This document shows positions 17,801-26,620 of a stretch of DNA of 64,000 nucleotides, piece by piece. The notes beneath the pieces are model-generated. The model saw nothing but the letters and a program-made list of their open reading frames with translations. It made no database searches and was not told where the DNA came from. The translations under genes and the position numbers were made by a program. The stretch is from Bacteroidota bacterium (GTDB taxonomy: Bacteria > Bacteroidota > Bacteroidia > Flavobacteriales > Flavobacteriaceae). The stretch spans positions 18,913-82,912 of the forward strand of contig JAJRRO010000081.1 in NCBI GenBank assembly GCA_024279425.1, written 5' to 3'. Position 1 is the stretch's first letter; every line of letters starts with the position of its first letter.

Positions 17801-20800
17801 ATGAATTTTGCAAAATTTGTAGTACTGGTATTGACATTGGTAACCGCTTCCTGTTCACTAAGCGTTCCCCATGAGGTTGAAATTGCATACGAAGGGCTCC
17901 CTAAAACAATAGATTTCAACTTTCACGTAAAACCAATTTTGTCCGATCGTTGCTACGCCTGTCACGGACCTGATAAGAATACACGTAAAGCAGACTTGAG
18001 GTTGGATTTGGAAAAAGATGCATTTTCAAAATTGAGTAGTGGCAATTACGCATTTGTTTCCAAGAATCCTTCTAAAAGTGAAGGTCTTCAAAGAATACTA
18101 AATGATGATCCAGAGCTTACAATGCCTCCTCCGGAATCACATTTAACGCTGTCGGCAACTGAAAAAGCCACAATTCTAAAATGGATAGAACAGGGGGCAG
18201 AATGGAAAAATCACTGGGCATTTATAAAACCTGAAAAATCCGACTTACCCGAAGTTTCAGAAACAACATGGAAATCCAACAATCCAATCGACAATTTTAT
18301 CCAAAAAAAATTAATTGAAAAAAATCTAAAACCTTCCAAGGAAACCAATAAAGAAAGATTACTTCGTAGGGTAACTATGGATTTGACAGGTTTACCTCCT
18401 ACAATAGACGAAATTGAGAATTTTCTAAAAGATAAGGGCGGAGATGCTTATGAGAGCGTTGTAGACAAATTATTGGCAACTGATGCTTATTCCGAAAGAT
18501 TGACCGTAGACTGGATGGATTTATCCAGATATGCGGACTCCCATGGTCTACATGCAGATGGTTGGCGGTTAATGTGGCCCTGGCGTGACTGGGTAATCAA
18601 ATCTTTTAAAGATAATATGCCCTATGACCAGTTTGTAACTTGGCAACTCGCTGGTGATCTTATACCAAATGCAAGCAAAGAACAAAAATTGGCCACCGCT
18701 TTTAATCGTAACCATCCCATGACTGCGGAAGGTGGTGCCATAGAAGAGGAATTTCGTTTAAATTATGTATGGGATCGAACGGAGACCGTTGGTACTGCTC
18801 TTCTAGGACTTACGGTGGCCTGCGCAAGGTGTCACGACCATAAATTTGATCCTATTTCCCAAAAAGACTACTTCCAAATGGCAGCTTTTTTTAATAATGT
18901 CAAAGAACTTGGAATGACTGGTGACGATGGGAATTATGGCCCAATGCTCGCCTTACCGGATCAACCTACTGAAGACAAGCTCAACACCCTTGAACAAGCC
19001 ATAGAAAAGAAAGAAAGGGAGCTTCAGCTTACCACGAATGAACTCAAGAAATTGGATGAATATATTGCCCAATTGCCGAACAGTTTCAATACCGAAGGCC
19101 GATTGGGGTATTATCCTATGGACAACATCGTCAAAAAGGGAAAAACTATTTTGATTGATGAAAACACGAACTCGACAGCCAATCTCGCCCCGAAAGTGGT
19201 GGAAGGTAAAATAGGCAATGCCTTGGAATTTACTGGTGAATATGACCAGGCTTATCTGAAAAATTTACCAAATTTTGAGTATACCGATACTTTTTCCCTT
19301 GGTCTATGGATGAACACTACCAAAAGACAAGCGGGTCGGACCCAAACCTTATTGGGCACTACTGGAGTAAAAAATAATTTTTGGAGAGGATGGGATTTTT
19401 ATTTAGATAGCCTTAATCATTTGAATGCTAGATTAGTACACTCGCTCCCTCACAATTACATACATATAAGATCTAGAGATTCAATCAAGGTCAAGGAATG
19501 GAAACATGTCGCATTTACCTACAATGGATCGGGCAAGGCCAAAGGGCTATCATTATTCATAGACGGCGACGAAGTTTCCACTTCGATTTCTTATGACAAT
19601 CTTTACAAATCAATAAAAACAGTATCCAATTCCTTACATGTTATAGAAAATCGTTCTGTAATGGTAGCCAAGAGCTATAGGGCATTTACTGGGGAAAATG
19701 GAATATTTAAAGGAAAAATAGATGATATAAATGTCTATTCCAGGGAGCTTAGCCCCATCGAAATTTCCCATCTTGCAGGAAAAAGCGATACCAAAAAATC
19801 AGATAGCGAAAAAGGTGTCACCGATTATTGGGTCAATAAATCTCCCAAGAAGTTAAAAATACAAAAGGAGCTTCAGCAACTAAGAAATGAATGGCTAGCT
19901 GCCATGACACCTGTAATGGAAGTCATGGTTATGGAAGAAATGTCTAATAAAAGAGCGGCTTATGCCTATAATCGAGGAGATTATGAACAACCCATTTACG
20001 AGGTTAAGGCCACAACGCCAGAGATGTTACCAAAATTTCCTGACGATTATCCAAAAAACCGGCTAGGTTTTGCCAAATGGATATTTTCGTCAGACAATCC
20101 TTTAACAGCAAGGGTAACAGTAAATAGATATTGGCAAATGCTTTTCGGACAAGGCTTGGTCACTACGCCCCAGGACTTTGGCGTACAAGGTGCATTACCG
20201 ACCCACCCTCAACTATTGGATTGGTTGGCTACCTCGTTCATCGAAAGTGGATGGGATGTTAAAAAGCTCCTTAAAACCATGGTAATGTCACATACCTATA
20301 GACAATCTTCCAAGGCCTCCCAGGAATTACAGGAAATAGACCCAACAAACAAGTATTTGGCAAAAAGTAACACGTATAGGCTTCCTGCTGAAATGATAAG
20401 GGACAATGCCCTAGCTGCAAGTGGGCTTTTAGTTAAGCATGTAGGTGGTGAAAGTGTGAAGCCATACCAACCCGGAAAATTATGGATTGAGAAAAACAGC
20501 TTTTCACATATCTTATTAAATTATGTGGAATCGAAAGGAGATAGTCTCTATAGAAGAGGGTTATATACCTTTATCAGGCGTACGGCACCCCACCCCGCAA
20601 TGACCGCTTTTGATGCCCCATCACGGGAGGTCTGTATTATCAAAAGAGAAAATACAAACACTCCGTTACAGGCCTTGGTGCTTATGAACGACACTCAATT
20701 TGTTGAAGCATCCAAAGTCTTGGCGCAACGAATGCAAAAAGAAGGCGGGGATTCGTTGGAAGAACAGATAAACTATGGTTTTAGACTGGCCGTTAGTCGA

Positions 20801-21007
20801 AATCCCAAAGCAAAGGAAACCTTGGTCTTAAAGGAATTATATGACAGCCAGAAAGAACGTTTCAGCAAAAACCCCAAAGAAGCAATTGATTTGTTAGCTG
20901 TTGGAGACAAAATATTGGATAGGTCATTGGATAAAACCAAGACAGCCGCTCTCACCATGGTTGCAAATACAATTCTCAACCATGATGAGACTTATATGAA
21001 AAGATGA
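17801..21007 (+). CDS. Planctomycete-type cytochrome lipoprotein (PSCyt1-DUF1549-LamG-DUF1553)
   Basis: A 1068-residue exported protein. Residues 1-18 form a lipoprotein signal (VTASC, Cys18). A c-type haem site CYACH (51-55) lies in a PSCyt1-like domain with KADLRLDL after it. DUF1549 follows (RYADSHGLHADGWR near 244-257) with a second Cys-x-x-Cys-His near 341, then a coiled-coil stretch (395-425), a LamG-like beta-sandwich (about 430-660) and DUF1553 (from about 750, NRYWQMLFGQGLVTTPQDFG). Such proteins are abundant in Planctomycetes and occur in marine Bacteroidota near polysaccharide genes, but their reaction is unknown. LamG suggests glycan binding. It leads a five-gene plus-strand cluster, 13 bases before the DUF1501 gene. 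Confidence 0.88.
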   Translation: MNFAKFVVLVLTLVTASCSLSVPHEVEIAYEGLPKTIDFNFHVKPILSDRCYACHGPDKNTRKADLRLDLEKDAFSKLSSGNYAFVSKNPSKSEGLQRILNDDPELTMPPPESHLTLSATEKATILKWIEQGAEWKNHWAFIKPEKSDLPEVSETTWKSNNPIDNFIQKKLIEKNLKPSKETNKERLLRRVTMDLTGLPPTIDEIENFLKDKGGDAYESVVDKLLATDAYSERLTVDWMDLSRYADSHGLHADGWRLMWPWRDWVIKSFKDNMPYDQFVTWQLAGDLIPNASKEQKLATAFNRNHPMTAEGGAIEEEFRLNYVWDRTETVGTALLGLTVACARCHDHKFDPISQKDYFQMAAFFNNVKELGMTGDDGNYGPMLALPDQPTEDKLNTLEQAIEKKERELQLTTNELKKLDEYIAQLPNSFNTEGRLGYYPMDNIVKKGKTILIDENTNSTANLAPKVVEGKIGNALEFTGEYDQAYLKNLPNFEYTDTFSLGLWMNTTKRQAGRTQTLLGTTGVKNNFWRGWDFYLDSLNHLNARLVHSLPHNYIHIRSRDSIKVKEWKHVAFTYNGSGKAKGLSLFIDGDEVSTSISYDNLYKSIKTVSNSLHVIENRSVMVAKSYRAFTGENGIFKGKIDDINVYSRELSPIEISHLAGKSDTKKSDSEKGVTDYWVNKSPKKLKIQKELQQLRNEWLAAMTPVMEVMVMEEMSNKRAAYAYNRGDYEQPIYEVKATTPEMLPKFPDDYPKNRLGFAKWIFSSDNPLTARVTVNRYWQMLFGQGLVTTPQDFGVQGALPTHPQLLDWLATSFIESGWDVKKLLKTMVMSHTYRQSSKASQELQEIDPTNKYLAKSNTYRLPAEMIRDNALAASGLLVKHVGGESVKPYQPGKLWIEKNSFSHILLNYVESKGDSLYRRGLYTFIRRTAPHPAMTAFDAPSREVCIIKRENTNTPLQALVLMNDTQFVEASKVLAQRMQKEGGDSLEEQINYGFRLAVSRNPKAKETLVLKELYDSQKERFSKNPKEAIDLLAVGDKILDRSLDKTKTAALTMVANTILNHDETYMKR

Positions 21008-21019
21008 TAACCAAAAGCA

Positions 21020-22477
21020 ATGTGCACACACCATAATAAAAATTATACAAGACGTGATTTCCTTACCAAAACATCTTTGGGAATGGGAGCGCTTTCAATG
21101 GCATCAATGTTAGACCCCATGGATCTCTTTGCCAAAGAAAAACCTCTGATGTCTTCCCAGATCAATGGCGGAATTTTGGGAAAACCACATTTTCCGGCAA
21201 AGGTAAAACGGGTCATCTATTTATTTCAAAGTGGCGCACCCTCACAGTTGGATCTATTCGACTACAAACCACTTCTTAACAAAATGAACGGCCAAGACCT
21301 GCCTGACAGTGTTCAACAGGGTCAGCGCCTTACCGGAATGTCGGCCGGGCAGGCATCATTACCTATTGCAGGCACTGTCTTTGATTTTAAACAACATGGA
21401 GATAGTGGTGCATGGATGAGTGACCTTATGCCACATACTTCAAAAATTGTTGATGATCTCTGTTTTATAAAATCTATGCACACCGAGGCTATCAATCATG
21501 ATCCTGCTGTTACTTTTATACAAACGGGATCTCAATTACCAGGAAGACCTTCTATTGGTTCATGGCTAAGTTATGGGCTTGGATCTGACAATAAGAACCT
21601 TCCGGAGTTTGTTGTTTTGGTTACCAAAGACAAATATGGCCAACCCTTATACTCAAGATCATGGGGTAATGGGTTTTTACCCTCCCAGCATCAAGGCGTA
21701 CAATTTCGATCAGGAAAAGACCCCGTTCTCTATTTAACAAATCCACCTGGGGTTGATAACAATAGTCGAAGGGAGCAATTGGATCATTTACAGCGTCTGG
21801 AAAAAATAAATTATCAGGATGTTGGTGACCCTGAGATCTTGGCAAGAATGGCGCAATATGAAATGGCTTTTAGAATGCAGACCTCGGTTCCTGAAATAAT
21901 GGATACCAAGGATGAATCTGACTATATTTATGATATGTATGGTGAGGACAGCCGAAAGCCAGGCACATATGCGGCCAATTGTATTTTGGCTAGGAGACTA
22001 GCTGAACGTGATGTGAAGTTTATACAACTGTATCACCAAGGTTGGGATCAACACGGTAATTTGCCAAAGGCCATCAAAGTACAATGTAAAGAAACCGATC
22101 AAGCAACTGCGGCTTTAATCACCGATTTGAAACAACGGGGGATGCTTGAAGACACCTTGGTAATCTGGGGTGGTGAATTTGGAAGGACAAATTATTCCCA
22201 GGGCAAACTCACTCCCGATAATTTTGGTAGGGACCATCATCCAAAATGCTTCACTATATTCATGGCAGGGGCAGGAATCAAAAAAGGATTCACACTTGGA
22301 GCCACCGATGATTTTGGGTATAATGTGGTTCAAAGGCCTGTTCATATTCATGACTTTCAAGCCACTTTAATGCACCTTTTAGGCGTTGATCACGAACGAT
22401 TGACTTTTAAATTTCAGGGAAGGAGATATAGGCTTACCGATGTTCATGGAGAAGTGGTCAGCGAAATTTTAGCCTAA
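21020..22477 (+). CDS. Tat-exported DUF1501 protein
   Basis: A 485-residue protein with a Tat-like leader (YTRRDFLTKTSLGMGALS, residues 9-26). DUF1501 proteins have a sulfatase/phosphatase-like fold; FQSGAPSQLDLFDYKP near 71-86 and WGGEFGRTNYSQG near 382 are family hallmarks. They are almost always encoded directly after DUF1549/DUF1553 proteins, as here, which implies a joint task in the periplasm or at the surface. The reaction is unknown. The absence of the sulfatase Cys-x-Pro-x-Arg motif argues against ordinary sulfatase activity. Confidence 0.88.
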   Translation: MCTHHNKNYTRRDFLTKTSLGMGALSMASMLDPMDLFAKEKPLMSSQINGGILGKPHFPAKVKRVIYLFQSGAPSQLDLFDYKPLLNKMNGQDLPDSVQQGQRLTGMSAGQASLPIAGTVFDFKQHGDSGAWMSDLMPHTSKIVDDLCFIKSMHTEAINHDPAVTFIQTGSQLPGRPSIGSWLSYGLGSDNKNLPEFVVLVTKDKYGQPLYSRSWGNGFLPSQHQGVQFRSGKDPVLYLTNPPGVDNNSRREQLDHLQRLEKINYQDVGDPEILARMAQYEMAFRMQTSVPEIMDTKDESDYIYDMYGEDSRKPGTYAANCILARRLAERDVKFIQLYHQGWDQHGNLPKAIKVQCKETDQATAALITDLKQRGMLEDTLVIWGGEFGRTNYSQGKLTPDNFGRDHHPKCFTIFMAGAGIKKGFTLGATDDFGYNVVQRPVHIHDFQATLMHLLGVDHERLTFKFQGRRYRLTDVHGEVVSEILA

Positions 22478-22541
22478 ATAACTTAGTACTGGAACAAAAT
22501 GAAAAATAAAACTTACATAGATTTAAAACTGAGTTGATCAT

Positions 22542-23909
22542 ATGGTTGCACTAGAATTTTCAACTTTTTTGGGCAGATTTCATCCCCTTTTTGTTCATCT
22601 GCCTATTGGGTTTTTAGTATTGGCCATCCTTTTAGAATGGCTAGAAAATCGTAAAAAGAACAGGGAAAACAATAAAATCATAGCCATTTCATGGTTGATA
22701 GGGGGTATAAGTGCATTTGCCGCGGCATTCTGCGGCTGGTTTTTAGGCGATAGTGGTAGTTACTCGGAAGATAATCTTTTTATACACAAATGGTTGGGCA
22801 TTGCCTTGGTGGTGGTTGCCTTTGCTGGATGGTGGATTAAGAAAAATCATGGCAAGTACTCAAAAACAATACACAATTCAGTGAACATAGTTTTATTGAT
22901 AATGTTAATGGTCGAAGGCCATAAAGGCGGTAATCTTACGCATGGCGAAAACTATCTTGTTGAACATGCCCCTGCTCCCATCCAGAATTTGTTAGGGCTA
23001 TCAAATAAAATAGAAAGACTTCCCCAATACAATTCACCAGATTCGGTAGTGGTGTACTCTGATTTGATCCATCCCATATTAGAAAGCAAATGCTTGACTT
23101 GTCACAGCAATGATATACAGCGGGGGGGGCTCAACCTGGCCAGTCAGCAATTGTTTCAGGACGGCGGTGAAAACGGGCCCGTTTTGGCACCGGGAGATCC
23201 AGAAGAAAGCGAAATATTCCAGCGGGTGACCACCTCACAAGAAAGCATCAAATTCATGCCTCCAAAAGGCAATCCGATGACCTATGATGAAATTAAGGTG
23301 TTGGAATGGTGGATTAACAGTGGAGCGGACTTTGACAAAAAGGTATCAGACATTGAATTGAATGAATCAATAAAACCAGTTCTAATACGTCTATATGGTT
23401 TAGACACAGATCACAAACCATGGTACGAATCTGTGATGGTCAGTCCTATTGATACAACTCAATTGGAAGTTTTATCGTCTAATGGTTTTTTGGTGAAATC
23501 TTTGGGTGACGAGAATAATTTGTTGGATATTAAATATTCAAAATCTGAATTGACCCAAGACCACCTAAAAGCCTTAAACGGAGCAAAAGATCACGTTACG
23601 TGGCTTTCCCTTGCGCAAAGCAATGTTGAAGATGAATGGCTTTCGGATATAGGGAACTTGTCTAACCTAACGCGATTACAATTGGAAAAAACAGCAATAT
23701 CTGATTTGGGAACTTCAGCGCTTACTAATCTTGAGCACCTGGAAGTCTTAAACTTATACGATACCAAAGTAACAGATTCTTGCTTGCAAAACCTTGTGAA
23801 CATAAAAAGTCTCAGGCGGGTCTATCTCTGGAAAACCGGAGTTACCAAAGAAGCAGTTGCTTCTATACAGGAAGACAACCCCGATTTGGAATTCATTTTG
23901 GGAAACTAA
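22542..23909 (+). CDS. DUF2231 membrane protein with haem c site and leucine-rich repeats
   Basis: A 455-residue three-part protein. Residues 1-125 hold four membrane helices of DUF2231 type (FLGRFHPLFVHLPIGFLVLA). Residues 165-280 form a c-type cytochrome-like domain with CLTCH (184-188) and KFMPPKGNPM as a possible Met ligand. The C-terminal 150 residues form short leucine-rich repeats (LSNLTRLQLEKTAISDLG, LEHLEVLNLYDTKV). It would place a haem on the periplasmic side of the inner membrane and could pass electrons between the PSD1-type cytochrome lipoprotein and the quinone pool; this electron route is inferred. It is 64 bases after the DUF1501 gene. Confidence 0.82.
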   Translation: MVALEFSTFLGRFHPLFVHLPIGFLVLAILLEWLENRKKNRENNKIIAISWLIGGISAFAAAFCGWFLGDSGSYSEDNLFIHKWLGIALVVVAFAGWWIKKNHGKYSKTIHNSVNIVLLIMLMVEGHKGGNLTHGENYLVEHAPAPIQNLLGLSNKIERLPQYNSPDSVVVYSDLIHPILESKCLTCHSNDIQRGGLNLASQQLFQDGGENGPVLAPGDPEESEIFQRVTTSQESIKFMPPKGNPMTYDEIKVLEWWINSGADFDKKVSDIELNESIKPVLIRLYGLDTDHKPWYESVMVSPIDTTQLEVLSSNGFLVKSLGDENNLLDIKYSKSELTQDHLKALNGAKDHVTWLSLAQSNVEDEWLSDIGNLSNLTRLQLEKTAISDLGTSALTNLEHLEVLNLYDTKVTDSCLQNLVNIKSLRRVYLWKTGVTKEAVASIQEDNPDLEFILGN

Positions 23910-23924
23910 TTGATAATTTAAAAT

Positions 23925-25091
23925 ATGTCAAGAAACAATAGTGCAAAACAATTTGACTCTCGATACCCCTCTATCGAAGATCTAAGGAACAAGGCCAAAA
24001 AACGTATTCCCCGATTTGCCTTTGAATATTTGGACAGCGGTTGCAATGAGGAAGTCAATTTAAGACGCAACACAAGGGAAGTTCGTGAAGTTCAGCTTAC
24101 TCCGAACTATTTGGACAATTTTGCGAGTGCCAGCTTAAAAACAGAGTTGTTCGGACATGTCTATGATGCTCCCTTTGGTGTTGCTCCAATAGGGTTGCAA
24201 GGACTAATATGGCCAAATGCCTCAGAAATATTGGCCAAAGCCGCTTTTGAAAATAACATCCCGTTTGTACTCAGTACCGTTTCAACAAGCAGTATTGAAC
24301 GAATAGCGGAACTCACAGAAGGGAAAGCCTGGTTTCAACTATACCACCCAGTCGAAGACAGTATTAGAAATGATATCCTTAAAAGAGCAGAAGCTGCACA
24401 ATGCCCTGTTCTGGTCTTGCTTTGTGATACACCCGCCTTTGGCTTTAGACCAAAGGAAATCAAAAACGGACTTTCAATGCCTCCCAAGATGGGTATTAAC
24501 AATATTCTTCAAGTTTTCGGCAAACCCAATTGGGCAGTACAGACCCTAAGACATGGACAGCCCAACTTTGAAGTTCTTAAGCCTTATATGCCGAAAGGAC
24601 TTGATTTAACACAATTGGGTAAGTTTATGGATCAGACCTTTTCCAAACGTATGAGTATGGAAAAAATAGCACCTATTCGTGATTTATGGAAGGGTAAAAT
24701 TGTTCTAAAGGGTGTTTCTACAGAAGCAGATACTGAAAAGGCCATACAACTGGGATTGGATGGGATTATTGTCTCCAATCATGGCGGTAGACAATTGGAT
24801 GCGGGAGAATCCACAATCAAACCAACGACTCGAATTGCCCAAAAATATGGAAATCAAATTAAGGTAATGATGGATAGTGGTCTCCGTTCGGGACCTGATC
24901 TTGCCCGTACATTGGCAAGTGGAGCCGAATTCACCTTTATGGGTCGCTCTTTTATGTATGGTGTTGCGGCGATGGGCAAACGTGGAGGAAATCATACCAT
25001 TTCACTGCTAAAAACACAATTGCTACAGGTTATGGAGCAAATAGGTTGCGAAAAAGTGGAAGATTTTCCTAACTATTTGAATACCCAATAA
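23925..25091 (+). CDS. FMN-dependent 2-hydroxyacid oxidase/dehydrogenase (LldD/glycolate oxidase family)
   Basis: A 388-residue cytoplasmic flavoenzyme that oxidises an L-2-hydroxy acid to the 2-oxo acid. It has the family start RIPRFAFEYLDSG (28-38), the FMN-binding LKGV (Lys262) and the active-site stretch SNHGGRQLD with catalytic His286 and Arg289, then DSGLRSGPDL. LldD itself is membrane-associated and reduces quinone; which acceptor is used here is not visible. Fifteen bases follow the haem-LRR gene and 44 bases precede the transporter, so it belongs to the same unit. Lactate, glycolate or a sugar-derived hydroxy acid are possible substrates. Confidence 0.88.
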   Translation: MSRNNSAKQFDSRYPSIEDLRNKAKKRIPRFAFEYLDSGCNEEVNLRRNTREVREVQLTPNYLDNFASASLKTELFGHVYDAPFGVAPIGLQGLIWPNASEILAKAAFENNIPFVLSTVSTSSIERIAELTEGKAWFQLYHPVEDSIRNDILKRAEAAQCPVLVLLCDTPAFGFRPKEIKNGLSMPPKMGINNILQVFGKPNWAVQTLRHGQPNFEVLKPYMPKGLDLTQLGKFMDQTFSKRMSMEKIAPIRDLWKGKIVLKGVSTEADTEKAIQLGLDGIIVSNHGGRQLDAGESTIKPTTRIAQKYGNQIKVMMDSGLRSGPDLARTLASGAEFTFMGRSFMYGVAAMGKRGGNHTISLLKTQLLQVMEQIGCEKVEDFPNYLNTQ

Positions 25092-25135
25092 ACATTTTTG
25101 ACTACTCTATTTCCTAACAAACAACCCATACCCAA

Positions 25136-26533
25136 ATGCTTACAAAACTAGGCGAGAAATTAACGGATTTTTTTCAGAAAAATATGCCGAATGCCTTTGT
25201 TTTTGCATTGATTTTGACAATAATAACGGGTATAATCGCTATTGTTTGGGTAGATGTAACGCCCTTAGAAGTAGTACAATCCTGGTATGGTGGGTTTTGG
25301 AATTTATTGGAATTTGGAATGCAAATGGTACTCTTGGTCATTACTGGGTATAGTATCGCCTTATCGCCACTTATTAAAAATGCCATAGATCACTTAACAC
25401 GTTTTATCAAAACACCAAAACAGGTCTATTTTTTTTCAGTGTTTATTGGCATCGTACTATCTATGGTAAGTTGGGGGTGGATAGTTATCGCGGCAGTTTT
25501 GGCAAGAGAACTGGCCTTAAGGGTCAAAGGGGTAAACTATCCTTTTCTTATTGCTTGTGTTTATTTTTCCAACGGAAGCTGGGTCACTGGCTTATCCAGT
25601 TCAATACCCCTTTTGCTCAATACCGAAAACAATTATATGATCGAGGCAGGTTTTCTCACCGATACCATTCCCACATCATACACATTGGGGTCTTATCTTA
25701 ATATTGGGATGATCATATTGTTCGTCGTCGTATCGCCATTGATTATGCTATTACTGGTTCCGAAAATAAAAAAAGGAACGGAATTAAAAGATATGCTTGG
25801 GCTTAAGGATGATAACAAGGAACAAACAATAAAAGAAGAAGCTATAGGTTTAAAATTGCCATTTAAAGCGGCCTCAGATTCATTGAACAACAGTATTATT
25901 TTGCAAATGGTAATAGCCGTTTTAGGACTCGTCTATATTGTCAATCATTTTAAAATAAATGGCTTGGATTTAAATCTGAATATCATGATTTTTATTTTCC
26001 TCATAATAGGATTGATTCTACATAAAACTCCCATTAGGTATACTATTTCAATGAAACGTGCCAGTTCAAATGTATCTGGAATTCTTTTTCAGTTCCCCTT
26101 TTACGCTGGTATAATGGGCATAATGACATATACTGGTTTAGGAGAACAACTGGCTCAGGTCATGGCATCTTTGGCAACCATAGATACATTTCCTTTTTTC
26201 GCCTTCGTGCTAGGAGGTGTCGTTAATTTTGCCATTCCTTCAGGAGGTGGGGAATTTGCGGTTATAGGCCCAAGTGTCATTGAAGCTCTGAACAATATTG
26301 CCCCCGGCTTATCTACCCAAGAAATGATGGAACTGAATTCACGGGCAGCACTTTCGATTGCCTACGGCGAAAGCTTGACAAACCTTTTACAGCCATTTTA
26401 TCTATTATTGGTCTTGCCCGTTATGGGTGCAGGAATCAATATACAGGCAAGAGATGTAATGGGATATTTGGTAATTCCCTTCATCCTGTATTTCATTATA
26501 CAATCGATAATGGTGGTATGGATGCCCATTTAG
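25136..26533 (+). CDS. AtoE-family short-chain fatty acid transporter
   Basis: A 465-residue polytopic membrane protein with about 11-12 helices. The beginning LTDFFQKNMPNAFVFALILTI and the segment FVLGGVVNFAIPSGGGEFAVIGP near 355-380 are signatures of the AtoE/TIGR00366 family, known for uptake of short-chain fatty acids such as acetoacetate or butyrate. Placed after a 2-hydroxyacid oxidase, it may carry the hydroxy acid or its product; this is inference. It ends the plus-strand cluster and faces the NanM-SSS gene. Confidence 0.86.
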   Translation: MLTKLGEKLTDFFQKNMPNAFVFALILTIITGIIAIVWVDVTPLEVVQSWYGGFWNLLEFGMQMVLLVITGYSIALSPLIKNAIDHLTRFIKTPKQVYFFSVFIGIVLSMVSWGWIVIAAVLARELALRVKGVNYPFLIACVYFSNGSWVTGLSSSIPLLLNTENNYMIEAGFLTDTIPTSYTLGSYLNIGMIILFVVVSPLIMLLLVPKIKKGTELKDMLGLKDDNKEQTIKEEAIGLKLPFKAASDSLNNSIILQMVIAVLGLVYIVNHFKINGLDLNLNIMIFIFLIIGLILHKTPIRYTISMKRASSNVSGILFQFPFYAGIMGIMTYTGLGEQLAQVMASLATIDTFPFFAFVLGGVVNFAIPSGGGEFAVIGPSVIEALNNIAPGLSTQEMMELNSRAALSIAYGESLTNLLQPFYLLLVLPVMGAGINIQARDVMGYLVIPFILYFIIQSIMVVWMPI

Positions 26534-26620
26534 CCCAGGTCATGGGTCAATCCATATTCTCTATGATGCTAAAAATCCTCAATACAATACCCGTATAAAA
26601 GCATCCCTAAAAATGCACTA

